A stretch of DNA of 19,140 nucleotides from positions 1 through 19,140 of the forward strand of contig JAAFKL010000305.1 in assembly GCA_021399405.1 (NCBI GenBank), read 5' to 3'. The notes beneath the pieces were generated by a model, which had not been told where the DNA came from, searched no databases, and was given only the letters and a program-made list of their open reading frames with translations. A program made the translations under genes and the position numbers. Shown piece after piece: positions 1-7,497 of the stretch. This DNA is from Candidatus Heimdallarchaeota archaeon (GTDB taxonomy: Archaea > Asgardarchaeota > Heimdallarchaeia > Heimdallarchaeales > Kariarchaeaceae). The stretch's first letter is position 1; every line of letters starts with the position of its first letter.

Positions 1-18
1 AACTTTATTTCTTGCCAT
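1..18 (-). CDS. rpl39e: Ribosomal protein eL39, N-terminal fragment cut by the window edge
   Basis: Only six codons lie inside the window. Read on the minus strand from the ATG at 18-16 they give MARNKV, which fits the conserved start of archaeal eL39 (MARNK...). eL39 is a tiny basic protein of the large ribosomal subunit near the exit tunnel. The support is mostly positional: in many archaea eL39 follows the PDCD5-like gene, and here it starts six bases after that gene's TGA stop (26-24). Six residues alone could not identify a gene, so the call rests on sequence and gene order together. Confidence 0.65.
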
Positions 19-23
19 AATTA

Positions 24-380
24 TCAGACTCGTTTAAATTTAATTTTGGATTCACGCTTCGTATCTTGAAATCGTTTTAACATCTGGAGCAATTGATCTT
101 CATCAATTGTTGTTATTCTCCCCATTTGGGCTAATTGGATCAATTGATTTTCTATTGCCTCTGCAAGTTGAGGTTTGACCATCTTCACATTTGCCAACCT
201 TGTTCTCGCCCCTTCAGTTAAAATTTGGCGCAGAAACATCTGTTTTTGACGTTCTGCTTCTTCCAAAGCACTCTGTTGTTGACGATTGACTTCTTCGCTT
301 TGTTGCTGTCCTTGTGCGGAATCTTGAAGTTCCTTCAGACGCTTTTGGCGAATTTCATCTAAATCGTCACTCATATTCAT
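24..380 (-). CDS. PDCD5/TFAR19-family DNA-binding protein
   Basis: This is a small, highly charged helical protein of about 118 residues of the PDCD5 (TFAR19) family, found in archaea and eukaryotes. The N-terminal third is a charged, Gln-rich helix (DEIRQKRLKELQ, then several QQQ stretches). The core has the family's LTEGARTRLANVKMVKP region, a central helix with Q/L repeats, and a basic C-terminal tail (KIKFKRV). Archaeal members bind nucleic acid in vitro; their cellular role is poorly defined. The frame opens TTG-ATG-AAT-ATG; I prefer the ATG at 380-378, and the ATG at 374 is equally possible. It lies just downstream of eS19 (11-base gap) and upstream of eL39, the usual archaeal order, so one operon is likely. 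Confidence 0.9.
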   Translation of the reverse strand: MNMSDDLDEIRQKRLKELQDSAQGQQQSEEVNRQQQSALEEAERQKQMFLRQILTEGARTRLANVKMVKPQLAEAIENQLIQLAQMGRITTIDEDQLLQMLKRFQDTKRESKIKFKRV

Positions 381-391
381 CAATCCTAGCT

Positions 392-802
392 TTAATTACA
401 TCGCTTTGCGATGGTATCAAGAAAAGCCATACCCTTTGCAGTAATTTGTCGTCCATGTGGAAGGGTTTCAACTAATTTTGCTTTCTCCAATTGTTGAAGA
501 ATTTTTCTTGCAATGCTTCCGCTTCCTCTTCTAGACTTTTCTGCTTTGGATCCTCTGTTTTTTTTCCCACCAAAAAGAGCTTTCAATCTTCTGGTGCCCA
601 TAGGACCGTTTAAGTAAACTTTTCTTAGTACAGCTGCAGATCTAACATACCACCAATCAGGATTATCAGGAGGTAATTCACGATTAACACCTGTTTTCAC
701 AAATGGTGCCCACGTAGGGGGCAGAATTTCTGGTAAAGATTTTAAATCACCTGCAGTTTCTTCGATGAAAGTTACTGCTGGTACATCATAAACTGTTGTC
801 AT
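392..802 (-). CDS. rps19e: Small-subunit ribosomal protein eS19
   Basis: eS19 is a protein of the small ribosomal subunit shared by archaea and eukaryotes and needed for 18S/16S maturation. The 136-residue product begins with the typical TTVYDVPA segment. It continues with the family motifs PPTWAPFVKTG, ELPP..PDWWYVRSAAVLRK and GTRRLKALFGG, a basic stretch RGSKAEKSRRGSGSI, and the closing ILQQLEKAKLVE plus RQITAKGMAFLD winged-helix part. Length is close to archaeal homologues (about 150). It has an ATG start with no clear Shine-Dalgarno site and a TATA-like box 18-27 bases upstream, which suggests a leaderless transcript. It heads an operon with the PDCD5-like gene and eL39. Confidence 0.96.
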   Translation of the reverse strand: MTTVYDVPAVTFIEETAGDLKSLPEILPPTWAPFVKTGVNRELPPDNPDWWYVRSAAVLRKVYLNGPMGTRRLKALFGGKKNRGSKAEKSRRGSGSIARKILQQLEKAKLVETLPHGRQITAKGMAFLDTIAKRCN

Positions 803-819
803 TGCTGAACCACATTACA

Positions 820-829
820 CTTAAATAGT
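820..829 (-). promoter_or_regulatory. Putative TATA box for the eS19 operon
   Basis: On the minus strand the sequence reads ACTATTTAAG, 18-27 bases before the eS19 ATG. That is the distance expected for a leaderless archaeal transcript. Motif match by eye only. Confidence 0.4.
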
Positions 830-945
830 GTTTAATGCAAGATATATAATTGGTATAATTAAAAGATATTATAGATTCCCTCTTGAATAGTAAGTGATCA
901 AAATCACTAACGCGTTTTCAAATGGCACTCAACCATAAAATACTC

Positions 946-953
946 TTTAAAAC
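946..953 (+). promoter_or_regulatory. Putative TATA box for the YhbY-type gene
   Basis: TTTAAAAC lies 27-34 bases before the ATG at 980, and no Shine-Dalgarno site precedes that ATG. The 803-979 gap is a divergent promoter region serving this gene and the eS19 operon. Motif match by eye only. Confidence 0.4.
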
Positions 954-979
954 AAGATGCTTTTTGACTTTTATATCGG

Positions 980-1234
980 ATGAAGGAAATTATAAAACAG
1001 GTAATCCATGGAAAAGTGCATTTACATATTGGAAAAGCTGGAATAACAACAGAATTTCTTTCTCAATTTGAAAACCTGTTCAAAAAACGAGCAGTCGTAA
1101 AAGTAAAGCTACTCAATCTAATGGATTTCGAGAATGCAAAACAGGCTTTCCTTCATCTATCAACTGTGACCAATTCTAAAATAGTTGATGTGCGAGGAAA
1201 AACTGGGGTTTTTCTAAAAAAGAAAGTGAAATAA
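980..1234 (+). CDS. YhbY/CRM-domain RNA-binding protein
   Basis: This single-domain protein of 84 residues belongs to the CRS1/YhbY (CRM) family, whose bacterial member associates with pre-50S ribosomes and whose plant members act in intron splicing. Visible features are the HLHIGKAGIT loop (GxxG-type RNA-binding loop near residues 15-24), a helix with FLSQFENLFKKRAVVKVK, and the closing KIVDVRGKTGVFLKKK strand pair. The length is that of a stand-alone CRM domain. The ATG follows a TATA-like element and looks leaderless. It is divergent from the eS19 operon, as often seen in archaea, which supports a ribosome-assembly role. The ftsZ gene follows after 59 bases and has its own TATA-like box. 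Confidence 0.88.
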   Translation: MKEIIKQVIHGKVHLHIGKAGITTEFLSQFENLFKKRAVVKVKLLNLMDFENAKQAFLHLSTVTNSKIVDVRGKTGVFLKKKVK

Positions 1235-1266
1235 TTCTAAAATATTATCCACGTATTACCCCTATA

Positions 1267-1277
1267 TTTATTTAAAA
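1267..1277 (+). promoter_or_regulatory. Putative TATA box for ftsZ
   Basis: TTTATTTAAAA ends 16 bases before the ftsZ ATG at 1294, within a gap of 59 bases after the YhbY gene. No Shine-Dalgarno motif is visible, so a leaderless start is plausible. Confidence 0.4.
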
Positions 1278-1293
1278 TTTGTGAACTTATATT

Positions 1294-2598
1294 ATGACTA
1301 AAAGTTTCAAAAGTTTAATCGACTCCTTAGAGGTTAACATTGACCAAAACAATCATTCGAAAATTAAAACTTTTGATATACGGGCTCCAGCAAACCCTGT
1401 ACCGACTCCAGACAATTTTCTGATTCCAACTGAGGATCAAATGTTAGAAGATTCAAATACTGACACAGAAGTTGACGAGGTACCCTTAGATAATATATAC
1501 CTTGATTCACAACAGACAAATTCCAAAAAACAATTGACAGAAACATCTTCAATGGATAAATTCCTTGATGGAATTATAGATGAAAACAAAAATAAAATTG
1601 TTGTTGTGGGTGTTGGTGGTGGTGGATGTAATGCAATAAATAGATTAAGTAAAGTTAGCAGTTACAAAGATGCAGTCCTAGTAGCTGCAAATACTGATGC
1701 AATTCATTTGCGTGATATCCAGAGTACAGAAAAAATATTACTCGGTCTTGAACTTACCAGAGGACTTGGTGCAGGAAATGATCCAATAATAGGAAAAGCT
1801 GCTGCAGAAGAAAGTGTTGATGTTATTAATGCTACTTTAGATAATTCAGATATGGTATTTGTAACAACCGGATTGGGTGGAGGTACTGGAACTGGTGCGG
1901 CACCAATAATTGCCAATGAAGCCAAAAGATTAGGGGCTTTAGTTGTAGGTGTATGTACTTTACCATTTGAAATGGAAGGCGAGCAGAGGGCTAAACATTC
2001 CATTCATGGGTTAAGAGAGTTTTACGAAGCTTGTGATACTGTAGTTGTGATCCCAAATGAGAAATTAATGGAATTAGTTCCAGATATGCCTATAAATGTT
2101 GCATTCAAAGTAGCTGACGAAATTTTAGTTCGTGCTGTGAAGGGAATAGTAAACCTTGTGAAAACTCCAGCATATGTGAATGTTGATTTTGCTGACATTC
2201 GCCAAATATTAAAGCAAGGTGGAAGTTCAGTAATTGGGATGGGTGAAGGTGAAGGTGAAAACAGAGTAAATGATGCGTTAAGAGAAAGTTTGAGCAATTC
2301 TCTTCTAGATATTCAGATCATGGACTGCAAAGCTGCATTGATAAACATAACAGGTGGTCCTTCATTATCATTGGAAGAAGTCCAATCTTGTGTTAATACT
2401 ATATCACAGGAGATGGGAGATGATAGTGAGATAATATGGGGAACCCATATTGACCCATCCCTTGGTGAAAAAATACAAGTAACGACAATATTGAGTGGAG
2501 TGTCTAGCCCATATAATATTGATTTCCAACTCGATGAGAATGAGTTAGAGAATTTACCTGAAATAAAAAAACATTCAATACAAAGTATATGGGATTAG
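1294..2598 (+). CDS. ftsZ: Cell-division GTPase FtsZ with a long N-terminal extension
   Basis: FtsZ is the tubulin-like GTPase that polymerises into the division ring at mid-cell. The 434-residue product has an acidic, low-complexity tail (residues 1-100) before the GTPase core. The core shows GVGGGGCN (about 106-113), the tubulin signature GGGTGTG (195-201), and a T7 synergy-loop segment NVDFADI (about 296-302) with the catalytic Asp. The C-terminal domain follows (GMGEGEGENR onward), and the protein ends in an acidic linker and a short KHSIQSIWD peptide that could be a partner-binding tail. Archaeal FtsZ is usually 360-400 residues, so the extra length is in the N-terminal tail. Its TAG stop overlaps the stop of the convergent gene at 2595. 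Confidence 0.97.
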   Translation: MTKSFKSLIDSLEVNIDQNNHSKIKTFDIRAPANPVPTPDNFLIPTEDQMLEDSNTDTEVDEVPLDNIYLDSQQTNSKKQLTETSSMDKFLDGIIDENKNKIVVVGVGGGGCNAINRLSKVSSYKDAVLVAANTDAIHLRDIQSTEKILLGLELTRGLGAGNDPIIGKAAAEESVDVINATLDNSDMVFVTTGLGGGTGTGAAPIIANEAKRLGALVVGVCTLPFEMEGEQRAKHSIHGLREFYEACDTVVVIPNEKLMELVPDMPINVAFKVADEILVRAVKGIVNLVKTPAYVNVDFADIRQILKQGGSSVIGMGEGEGENRVNDALRESLSNSLLDIQIMDCKAALINITGGPSLSLEEVQSCVNTISQEMGDDSEIIWGTHIDPSLGEKIQVTTILSGVSSPYNIDFQLDENELENLPEIKKHSIQSIWD

Positions 2599-3698
2599 GC
2601 CTTCATGATCGATTTCACGTAAACAAGCTCGTTAGCATGGCATCTAAAGACGATTAATATTCCAGACAATAGAAAATCATTCAAATTATCTTCAGTATGC
2701 ATATTTTCCAAAATTATTATGTGAATCAGAAGATTGGAGTGTTTATAAATCATGAAATCATCTTGTCCCATCTCCGTATTTTCACTCCAACCTTCGTTTT
2801 TCAGTTGTTGAGGAATATTATTCAGATGACTATTAGATTTATTAATTAATTGATCTCGAATTTTATGAGTTGACCGATTGTTAAATTGTTTTTTTTCTTT
2901 TCCAAATTTGATACGATCTTGAAGCCGAATTGAATATTTAGGCAAGTGTGATTGATTTTGTGTAGTGAAATTTAACTTATTGAAGTATCCGATTATTGGA
3001 GACGAGTTGATACTAACATTGTTAACCCCCAATAGGATTTGAAGGATCGATTTTCTCAATTCATTTTTTTGATATGTTTTCAACTCTCCATGTAATGTTT
3101 TGATATCGTTTAGTTTATTACGAACTTTCTGAGTATTAATGGTTAATTGCTCTTCTGATGAACCTATAATTATCAAAGTGATTTGTAAATATGTGAAACC
3201 GTTCCAAGGATTAAATGAGAATATAAAACGATGATTTGATAACACATCTAACATTTTTGAAAAAGTGTTTGAATCAACCTCAAGAGAGCAAATTTTGTAT
3301 GGTCTCCATAAAGTCCTATGATTGAATTTGTTAAAGATTAAAGTTGTATTTTTGTGCATCTCAATAAAATCCTCAAATAATAGTGAGTGGATTCCATATC
3401 CAGTTATTATTTTCACGCTATGAATTTTTATGATCTGGGGATTGATTGCAAATTTATTCTGTAAATTATTGGTTTTTGAATTTTTCTTTTCTAAGATTGA
3501 GACGAGGATTATGATCTGATGATTTTGCACGATTATTGAAATTCGATTATTTTGGCTATGTTTTAGATCATCTGCGAGTAGCTTAATTACACTATAGCTA
3601 TATTGAGGAGAAACTTCAAATCCATAAATTGACAAATTATTTTTATGATATTTTGTATTGAGATGACTCCGAGTGGTAATTACTTCATCAAAATACAT
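2595..3698 (-). CDS. Unrecognised protein, 367 residues, convergent with ftsZ
   Basis: I do not recognise this family. The product starts at ATG and looks soluble: no signal peptide and no hydrophobic stretch long enough for a membrane helix. Two parts each look like a helix followed by strands: around residues 25-70 (SYSVIKLLADDLK, then RISIIVQNHQIIILVSI), and around residues 145-200 (FSKMLDVL, FTYLQITLIIIGSSEEQL, then VRNKLNDI). The second resembles a pattern found in the non-catalytic N-terminal regions of VirB4/HerA-type proteins, but no Walker motif is present. A basic, Asn-rich linker separates these from a hydrophobic C-terminal segment (LLSGILIVFRC). The TAA stop shares three bases with the ftsZ TAG. 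It lies 45 bases downstream of Nep1 and may be co-transcribed with it. Confidence 0.75.
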   Translation of the reverse strand: MYFDEVITTRSHLNTKYHKNNLSIYGFEVSPQYSYSVIKLLADDLKHSQNNRISIIVQNHQIIILVSILEKKNSKTNNLQNKFAINPQIIKIHSVKIITGYGIHSLLFEDFIEMHKNTTLIFNKFNHRTLWRPYKICSLEVDSNTFSKMLDVLSNHRFIFSFNPWNGFTYLQITLIIIGSSEEQLTINTQKVRNKLNDIKTLHGELKTYQKNELRKSILQILLGVNNVSINSSPIIGYFNKLNFTTQNQSHLPKYSIRLQDRIKFGKEKKQFNNRSTHKIRDQLINKSNSHLNNIPQQLKNEGWSENTEMGQDDFMIYKHSNLLIHIIILENMHTEDNLNDFLLSGILIVFRCHANELVYVKSIMKA

Positions 3699-3743
3699 TG
3701 TTAAAATTATAAATTAGATCTTTTAAACTTATGAAGCATTTAC

Positions 3744-4337
3744 TTAATCCAAATATTTGGAATAAAACAATGATATAGCAGTCCATAAATCGAGTGAGGT
3801 TTGAGATAATGAGACTTCCACGGAATTTGGATATGTATCTCTAAACGATCCAGTTGAAAACCCACCAAAAATAAAAGTATCATATGATTTAATATCAATA
3901 TTTTCTATTGGTTGACCTTTCGAAGAGAAAATAATTTTTGGACTTTTTCCTTTTATTAGAATATCGTTGGTTTTATTAATTAAATTTCCTTTGTATTTAT
4001 CTTGGAAAATCGTTTCAAGGAGGCCGTAAAATCGTACTTGTGATCTAGGAATTTTAGTAGTTTTGTCTAATTCAAATACACCAAATTTGGATGAAAACAG
4101 TATGTTAAGATTAGGTAATATCCCTTGATACCCCATAGCAGTTAATAAACCGAAATGAAGAATATCAGGCCTGTCATTTCTATCCTCTCTATTAATTCCT
4201 CCCAATAAGTGTTGATGTGATGAAGCATCTCTTAGCGGAATTCGAGATCGAAGTTTCAAATAAGAAGCAACTGATTTATCACCAAACCAGGAGCTTGGAG
4301 CAAGATCAATTGCACATTCAGAAATAATTAGATTGAT
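3744..4337 (-). CDS. nep1: 16S rRNA pseudouridine N1-methyltransferase Nep1 (Emg1), probable non-ATG start
   Basis: Nep1 is a SPOUT-fold SAM-dependent enzyme that methylates N1 of a pseudouridine in small-subunit rRNA and helps assemble the 30S/40S subunit. Family motifs are clear: NRPDILHFGLL, the conserved arginine region IPRSQVRFYGLLE, the SAM-site loop YDTFIFGGFSTGSF, and the closing VSLSQTSLDLWTA. The first ordinary start in frame is TTG at 4259-4257, giving 171 residues and losing the first strand. Upstream of it the frame stays open and reads NLIISECAIDLAP, which matches the usual N-terminus of archaeal Nep1 (NIILAKSALELIP-like). No ATG, GTG or TTG lies there. An ATC at 4337-4335, three bases after a strong GAGGTGAT (4348-4341), is the best start and gives 197 residues, normal for the family. 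The gene follows the DUF420 gene closely. Confidence 0.93.
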   Translation of the reverse strand: MNLIISECAIDLAPSSWFGDKSVASYLKLRSRIPLRDASSHQHLLGGINREDRNDRPDILHFGLLTAMGYQGILPNLNILFSSKFGVFELDKTTKIPRSQVRFYGLLETIFQDKYKGNLINKTNDILIKGKSPKIIFSSKGQPIENIDIKSYDTFIFGGFSTGSFRDTYPNSVEVSLSQTSLDLWTAISLFYSKYLD

Positions 4338-4340
4338 ATG

Positions 4341-4348
4341 ATCACCTC
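4341..4348 (-). promoter_or_regulatory. Strong Shine-Dalgarno site of the Nep1 gene
   Basis: On the minus strand the sequence is GAGGTGAT, an eight-base match to the archaeal anti-SD (AUCACCUC). Three bases separate it from the ATC codon proposed as the start. RFC shows the same layout: GGTGAT, three bases, then TTG. This site is what places the Nep1 start upstream of the TTG at 4259. Confidence 0.65.
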
Positions 4349-4352
4349 ATAG

Positions 4353-4823
4353 TTAAAAAATTAGATACAACATTATAAACACTGATATCCCTCCAACAAA
4401 AGATAAGCCCCACACTAGTAAAGCCTTGTAGCCATATTTTAAATGATTTAATTTATAATTTCCTTGTAATTGTAATTCATTTAGACTGGTAACGGTTTGA
4501 CCCTTCCATCCTGTATAAAGTTGACGTAATACAAAATAAATAGATATGATTGCCGTAAAAATATGAATAACTAATAATGGCAGATATATTCCATACAAAA
4601 ACCAATTTGGTCCTGGGAATTCCACATTCCCTTCTGTGAAGAGTCTGAAAATGTAAGTTACAAGGAATGATGAATTGGTCAGTATTGCCATTCCCATAAA
4701 ATTTCTGTGAATCTTGAATTGCTTCATTTTTATAGCGATAAAGGCGATTAACACAAAAATCAGTGAAAATAAGATTAAACCAAAACCGATCAAAGCTAAA
4801 CGTGATGCAGATTCAAGAGACAT
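4353..4823 (-). CDS. DUF420-family four-helix membrane protein
   Basis: This is an integral membrane protein of 156 residues with four hydrophobic helices at about 8-32, 45-62, 75-100 and 132-156. It matches the DUF420 pattern, which is related to membrane factors linked to haem-copper oxidase assembly. Visible landmarks are KIHRNFMGMAIL after the first helix, TEGNVEFPGPNW in the loop, HIFTAIISIYFVLRQLYTGW in the third helix region, and NHLKYGYKALLVWG before the last. The conserved His residues in the second-to-third-helix area suggest metal or haem contact, which is unproven for the family. No oxidase genes are nearby. ATG start at 4823-4821; the stop lies five bases before the Nep1 ribosome-binding site, so the two are probably co-transcribed. 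Confidence 0.75.
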   Translation of the reverse strand: MSLESASRLALIGFGLILFSLIFVLIAFIAIKMKQFKIHRNFMGMAILTNSSFLVTYIFRLFTEGNVEFPGPNWFLYGIYLPLLVIHIFTAIISIYFVLRQLYTGWKGQTVTSLNELQLQGNYKLNHLKYGYKALLVWGLSFVGGISVFIMLYLIF

Positions 4824-5000
4824 AATTTGAATAGGGAAATTTGGATAATCAATGAATTGGTTGTTGGGAATAATAAAGCTCGAAATAATTAATTAATGGT
4901 GATCTTTAATCGTGGTTGAGTATTGTATATCCGGTAATTATGTCAATAAATAAAATTTAGATTAAAAACATACATCTTTTAACTTGGATTATATTACTGA

Positions 5001-5009
5001 ATTTATAAT
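5001..5009 (+). promoter_or_regulatory. Putative TATA box for the RFC small-subunit gene
   Basis: ATTTATAAT lies 32-40 bases before the TTG start and leaves room for a short leader that carries the GGTGAT site at 5032-5037. The rest of the 4824-5040 gap, between divergent genes, is AT-rich with nothing else I can identify. Confidence 0.4.
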
Positions 5010-5040
5010 CTAAAAGGTCCAGAACATTGAAGGTGATAAT

Positions 5041-6000
5041 TTGAGTTACGAGATGATGTGGGTTGAAAAATATAGACCAAAGACTATTGATGATATTATA
5101 GGTCATGATGAAACAAAAATTAGACTTAAAGGATTCATAAAAAATAAATCCTTACCCCATCTATTATTTGCAGGTCCACCCGGTACTGGAAAAACCTCAG
5201 CAATTTTAGCATTGGCAAATGAAATATTTGGTAAAGAAGGACTACGAAACAATCTCTTAGAGTTAAACGCAAGTGACGAAAGAGGAATAGATGTAATCAG
5301 AAACACAGTAAAGGATTTTGCACGAATATTACCAACAGATGGAGCACCATTCAAGATTATTAGTTTGGATGAAGCAGACGCCTTAACAACGGCTGCACAA
5401 CAAGCATTGAGAAGGACTATGGAGAAATATGTTTCAACTTCCAGATTTATTCTTCTATGTAATTATCCTGGAAAAATCATTGAGCCAATTCAGTCAAGAT
5501 GTGCTTATTTTAGGTTTAATCAATTAAATGATGAAGTTATTAATGATTATCTTGTTGATATTTCAAAGAAAGAAAAATTAACCATTGATGATGACGGTCT
5601 TAACACTATAACCCGAGTATCAGAAGGAGATATGAGAAAAGCAATCAATATACTACAGGCTACAGCTGCTACGGGTAAAACAATTGACAAGGAAAGTGTC
5701 TTACACACAATTGGCGGAGCAGATCCATATGAAATAACAAGAATGTTAAAACATGCTTTGGATCAAGATTTTGAGACTGCAAAAAAAATGCTTCAAGAAC
5801 TAATTTTCATCAGAGGTATTTCAGGTGCAGATCTACTAAGAGAAATCAATAAAGAAGTACCGAATATGATATCTCAGAGCGATAAATTATTATCAGTAAT
5901 AGAATTAATAGCAGAAATTGATTTTCGATTAACGGAAGGTTCTAGCCCAGATATACAAATATCTGCACTTTTAGCTTTTTTAGGAAAAAAGAATGGATAA
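5041..6000 (+). CDS. rfcS: Replication factor C small subunit (clamp loader)
   Basis: This is the small subunit of the RFC clamp loader, an AAA+ ATPase that opens the PCNA ring and places it on primed DNA. The 319-residue product shows the RFC N-terminal box WVEKYRPKT, Walker A GPPGTGKT (45-52), NASDERGID, Walker B with DEAD (110-113), the arginine-finger SRC motif (152-154), and the C-terminal collar domain. The length is that of a normal archaeal small subunit. It starts with TTG, supported by GGTGAT (5032-5037) three bases upstream. The large subunit is not in the window. The 3' end faces the convergent TruA-type gene with a gap of only three bases. Confidence 0.97.
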   Translation: MSYEMMWVEKYRPKTIDDIIGHDETKIRLKGFIKNKSLPHLLFAGPPGTGKTSAILALANEIFGKEGLRNNLLELNASDERGIDVIRNTVKDFARILPTDGAPFKIISLDEADALTTAAQQALRRTMEKYVSTSRFILLCNYPGKIIEPIQSRCAYFRFNQLNDEVINDYLVDISKKEKLTIDDDGLNTITRVSEGDMRKAINILQATAATGKTIDKESVLHTIGGADPYEITRMLKHALDQDFETAKKMLQELIFIRGISGADLLREINKEVPNMISQSDKLLSVIELIAEIDFRLTEGSSPDIQISALLAFLGKKNG

Positions 6001-6003
6001 AAT

Positions 6004-6801
6004 TTATTCGAACTCATTTTCAAAAGGAGAAAATAAAGCATATTTGGATTTAAAATGGTGTTCTCCATCTTTCAAAGAGGATATATCAAAAGAACCAATC
6101 CAACCAGGAGTATCTGTATATTGAACTTTGATCAAAAATAGAGAACTCGGTTCTGCTGGATGAATTGGGATTTTTGGCTGTCTCTTCAGTATCTCAGGCA
6201 AACTTCTTTTCTCATACTTTGAATCCATGATATATCCAATCATACGTCTTATTTGTTCCCTTCCAAATTTATCGCCTTTAATAATAATATAGTGACCGTT
6301 ATTGGTTCCTTTTATGGATATATCTGTTATTAATGATGGAGTATTTTGACTACCAGCCCCATCTTTTTTAATAAATGTAGAGAAATTATGTTCTCCTTCA
6401 AATTGATATAAACGTTCAATATCAAATATGCTATCGAATTCTGAATAAGAAAGATGATATGCATAAACCTTATATTTTGGTTTTTTCGCCTTGAAATCCT
6501 CATTAATTGGAGCATAACTCCAAACCCTAATTGAATTATTATTTGGGAAATTCGCATTTATGCGTGCTAAATTAGGAGTATTTGTACAAAGTAATGTAAA
6601 TACATTCCCAATAGCACTTACTCTGGTATCAGTTCTTGAAATTGATTGATATGAATTTTCAGTAAATGACCAAATTAAATTTGATCGTACAAAGGCCATT
6701 TCTATATAATTTTCAACCGTGTTTCCATTAGGTTGACGTTGAAAACCAGTAAAATGGTTTCCAAGATAGAAAACTCGGAATAAATACTTTTGAAGATCCA
6801 T
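6004..6801 (-). CDS. truA: TruA-family tRNA pseudouridine synthase
   Basis: TruA enzymes convert uridines at positions 38-40 of the tRNA anticodon arm into pseudouridine. The product (265 residues) begins with a strand and GNHFTGFQRQPNGNTVE, the family's G-x-x-F-x-G-(F/W)-Q-x-Q-P motif. The catalytic motif SRTDTRVSA follows, with the nucleophilic Asp at residue 58. Further family landmarks are YKVYAYHL (residues about 110-117), FEGEHNFSTFIKKD, and FGREQIRRMIGYIMD near the C-terminal third. It has an ATG start; GGAG lies about 17 bases upstream, too far for a confident ribosome-binding site. It is convergent with the RFC gene and divergent from the gene at 6952 across a 150-base AT-rich gap in which I see no other feature. 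Confidence 0.92.
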   Translation of the reverse strand: MDLQKYLFRVFYLGNHFTGFQRQPNGNTVENYIEMAFVRSNLIWSFTENSYQSISRTDTRVSAIGNVFTLLCTNTPNLARINANFPNNNSIRVWSYAPINEDFKAKKPKYKVYAYHLSYSEFDSIFDIERLYQFEGEHNFSTFIKKDGAGSQNTPSLITDISIKGTNNGHYIIIKGDKFGREQIRRMIGYIMDSKYEKRSLPEILKRQPKIPIHPAEPSSLFLIKVQYTDTPGWIGSFDISSLKDGEHHFKSKYALFSPFENEFE

Positions 6802-6951
6802 TGAAATACTTCTGAACTCCAGTTTATAATTAATAAAAATAAATTATCTAAAGAATTATGTTAAATTATTGTATTTATTAGAAATTAATTAAAGAATAAT
6901 AGACTGCTACAATTATGTTGAGTAAATTGACTCAATAAGGATGATAGGATA

Positions 6952-7494
6952 TTGTTTAATTTTGATAATAATAACCAAGATATTTCGTTAAGCCAAGTTG
7001 AAAAATTCGATGTAATAGAATATCAAAATGAAAGTATACAAAATTCGATATTTGTAGTATTCGATACATCAATTGATGAAAAAATTCCTGCATTGCTACT
7101 CCAGCTTTGGAATTTTGAAGGTGGATACGACCATGCTTTTGCGAATGTTGTTGAAGTTGATTTTAGCTTAAACAAACGAGTTAAACATTTTATACCAAAA
7201 AAACAATCAATGAAGATTGAAAATATATTATCCTATAGACCCATTGAGACAGAATTAAGTGATAAAGAACAATTCTTTTTTAACTTGTGGCCAAAAACCA
7301 CATCTCCTGTTAAAAATGATGAAAACCCGATTCCATTTGAAATTACAGTTGTTGGAATAGAAAAAGAAAAATTAATACTACCAACTTGGACGCCATTACA
7401 ACAAATTCCTATTGATAAAATAAAAATCGGCAGTAGAGTAGAAATTTGGACCGCTGCGGGTATATCAACTATAATGAAAGTTGTAAAATTGTAA
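6952..7494 (+). CDS. Unrecognised protein, 180 residues
   Basis: I cannot assign a family. The first ordinary start in frame is TTG at 6952, with AAGGATGAT about ten bases upstream (6937-6945) as a possible ribosome-binding site. The N-terminus is Asn-rich and acidic (MFNFDNNNQ). The body looks strand-rich, with alternating hydrophobic positions (SIFVVFDTS, ANVVEVDFS, FEITVVGIEKEKLILPTW, KIGSRVEIWTAAG), suggesting a beta-sandwich or barrel-like fold. There is no signal peptide, no membrane helix and no Cys residue, so no zinc site. It ends three bases from the convergent Nip7-like gene. Codon use looks like its neighbours, so I take it as a real gene, but function is unknown. Confidence 0.7.
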   Translation: MFNFDNNNQDISLSQVEKFDVIEYQNESIQNSIFVVFDTSIDEKIPALLLQLWNFEGGYDHAFANVVEVDFSLNKRVKHFIPKKQSMKIENILSYRPIETELSDKEQFFFNLWPKTTSPVKNDENPIPFEITVVGIEKEKLILPTWTPLQQIPIDKIKIGSRVEIWTAAGISTIMKVVKL

Positions 7495-7497
7495 AAA

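Noticed and set aside
1704..2297. Open frames of 91-99 residues on the minus strand opposite ftsZ
   Set aside because: Pro/Ser-rich reverse-frame translations of the ftsZ coding sequence; no ribosome-binding site or family pattern.
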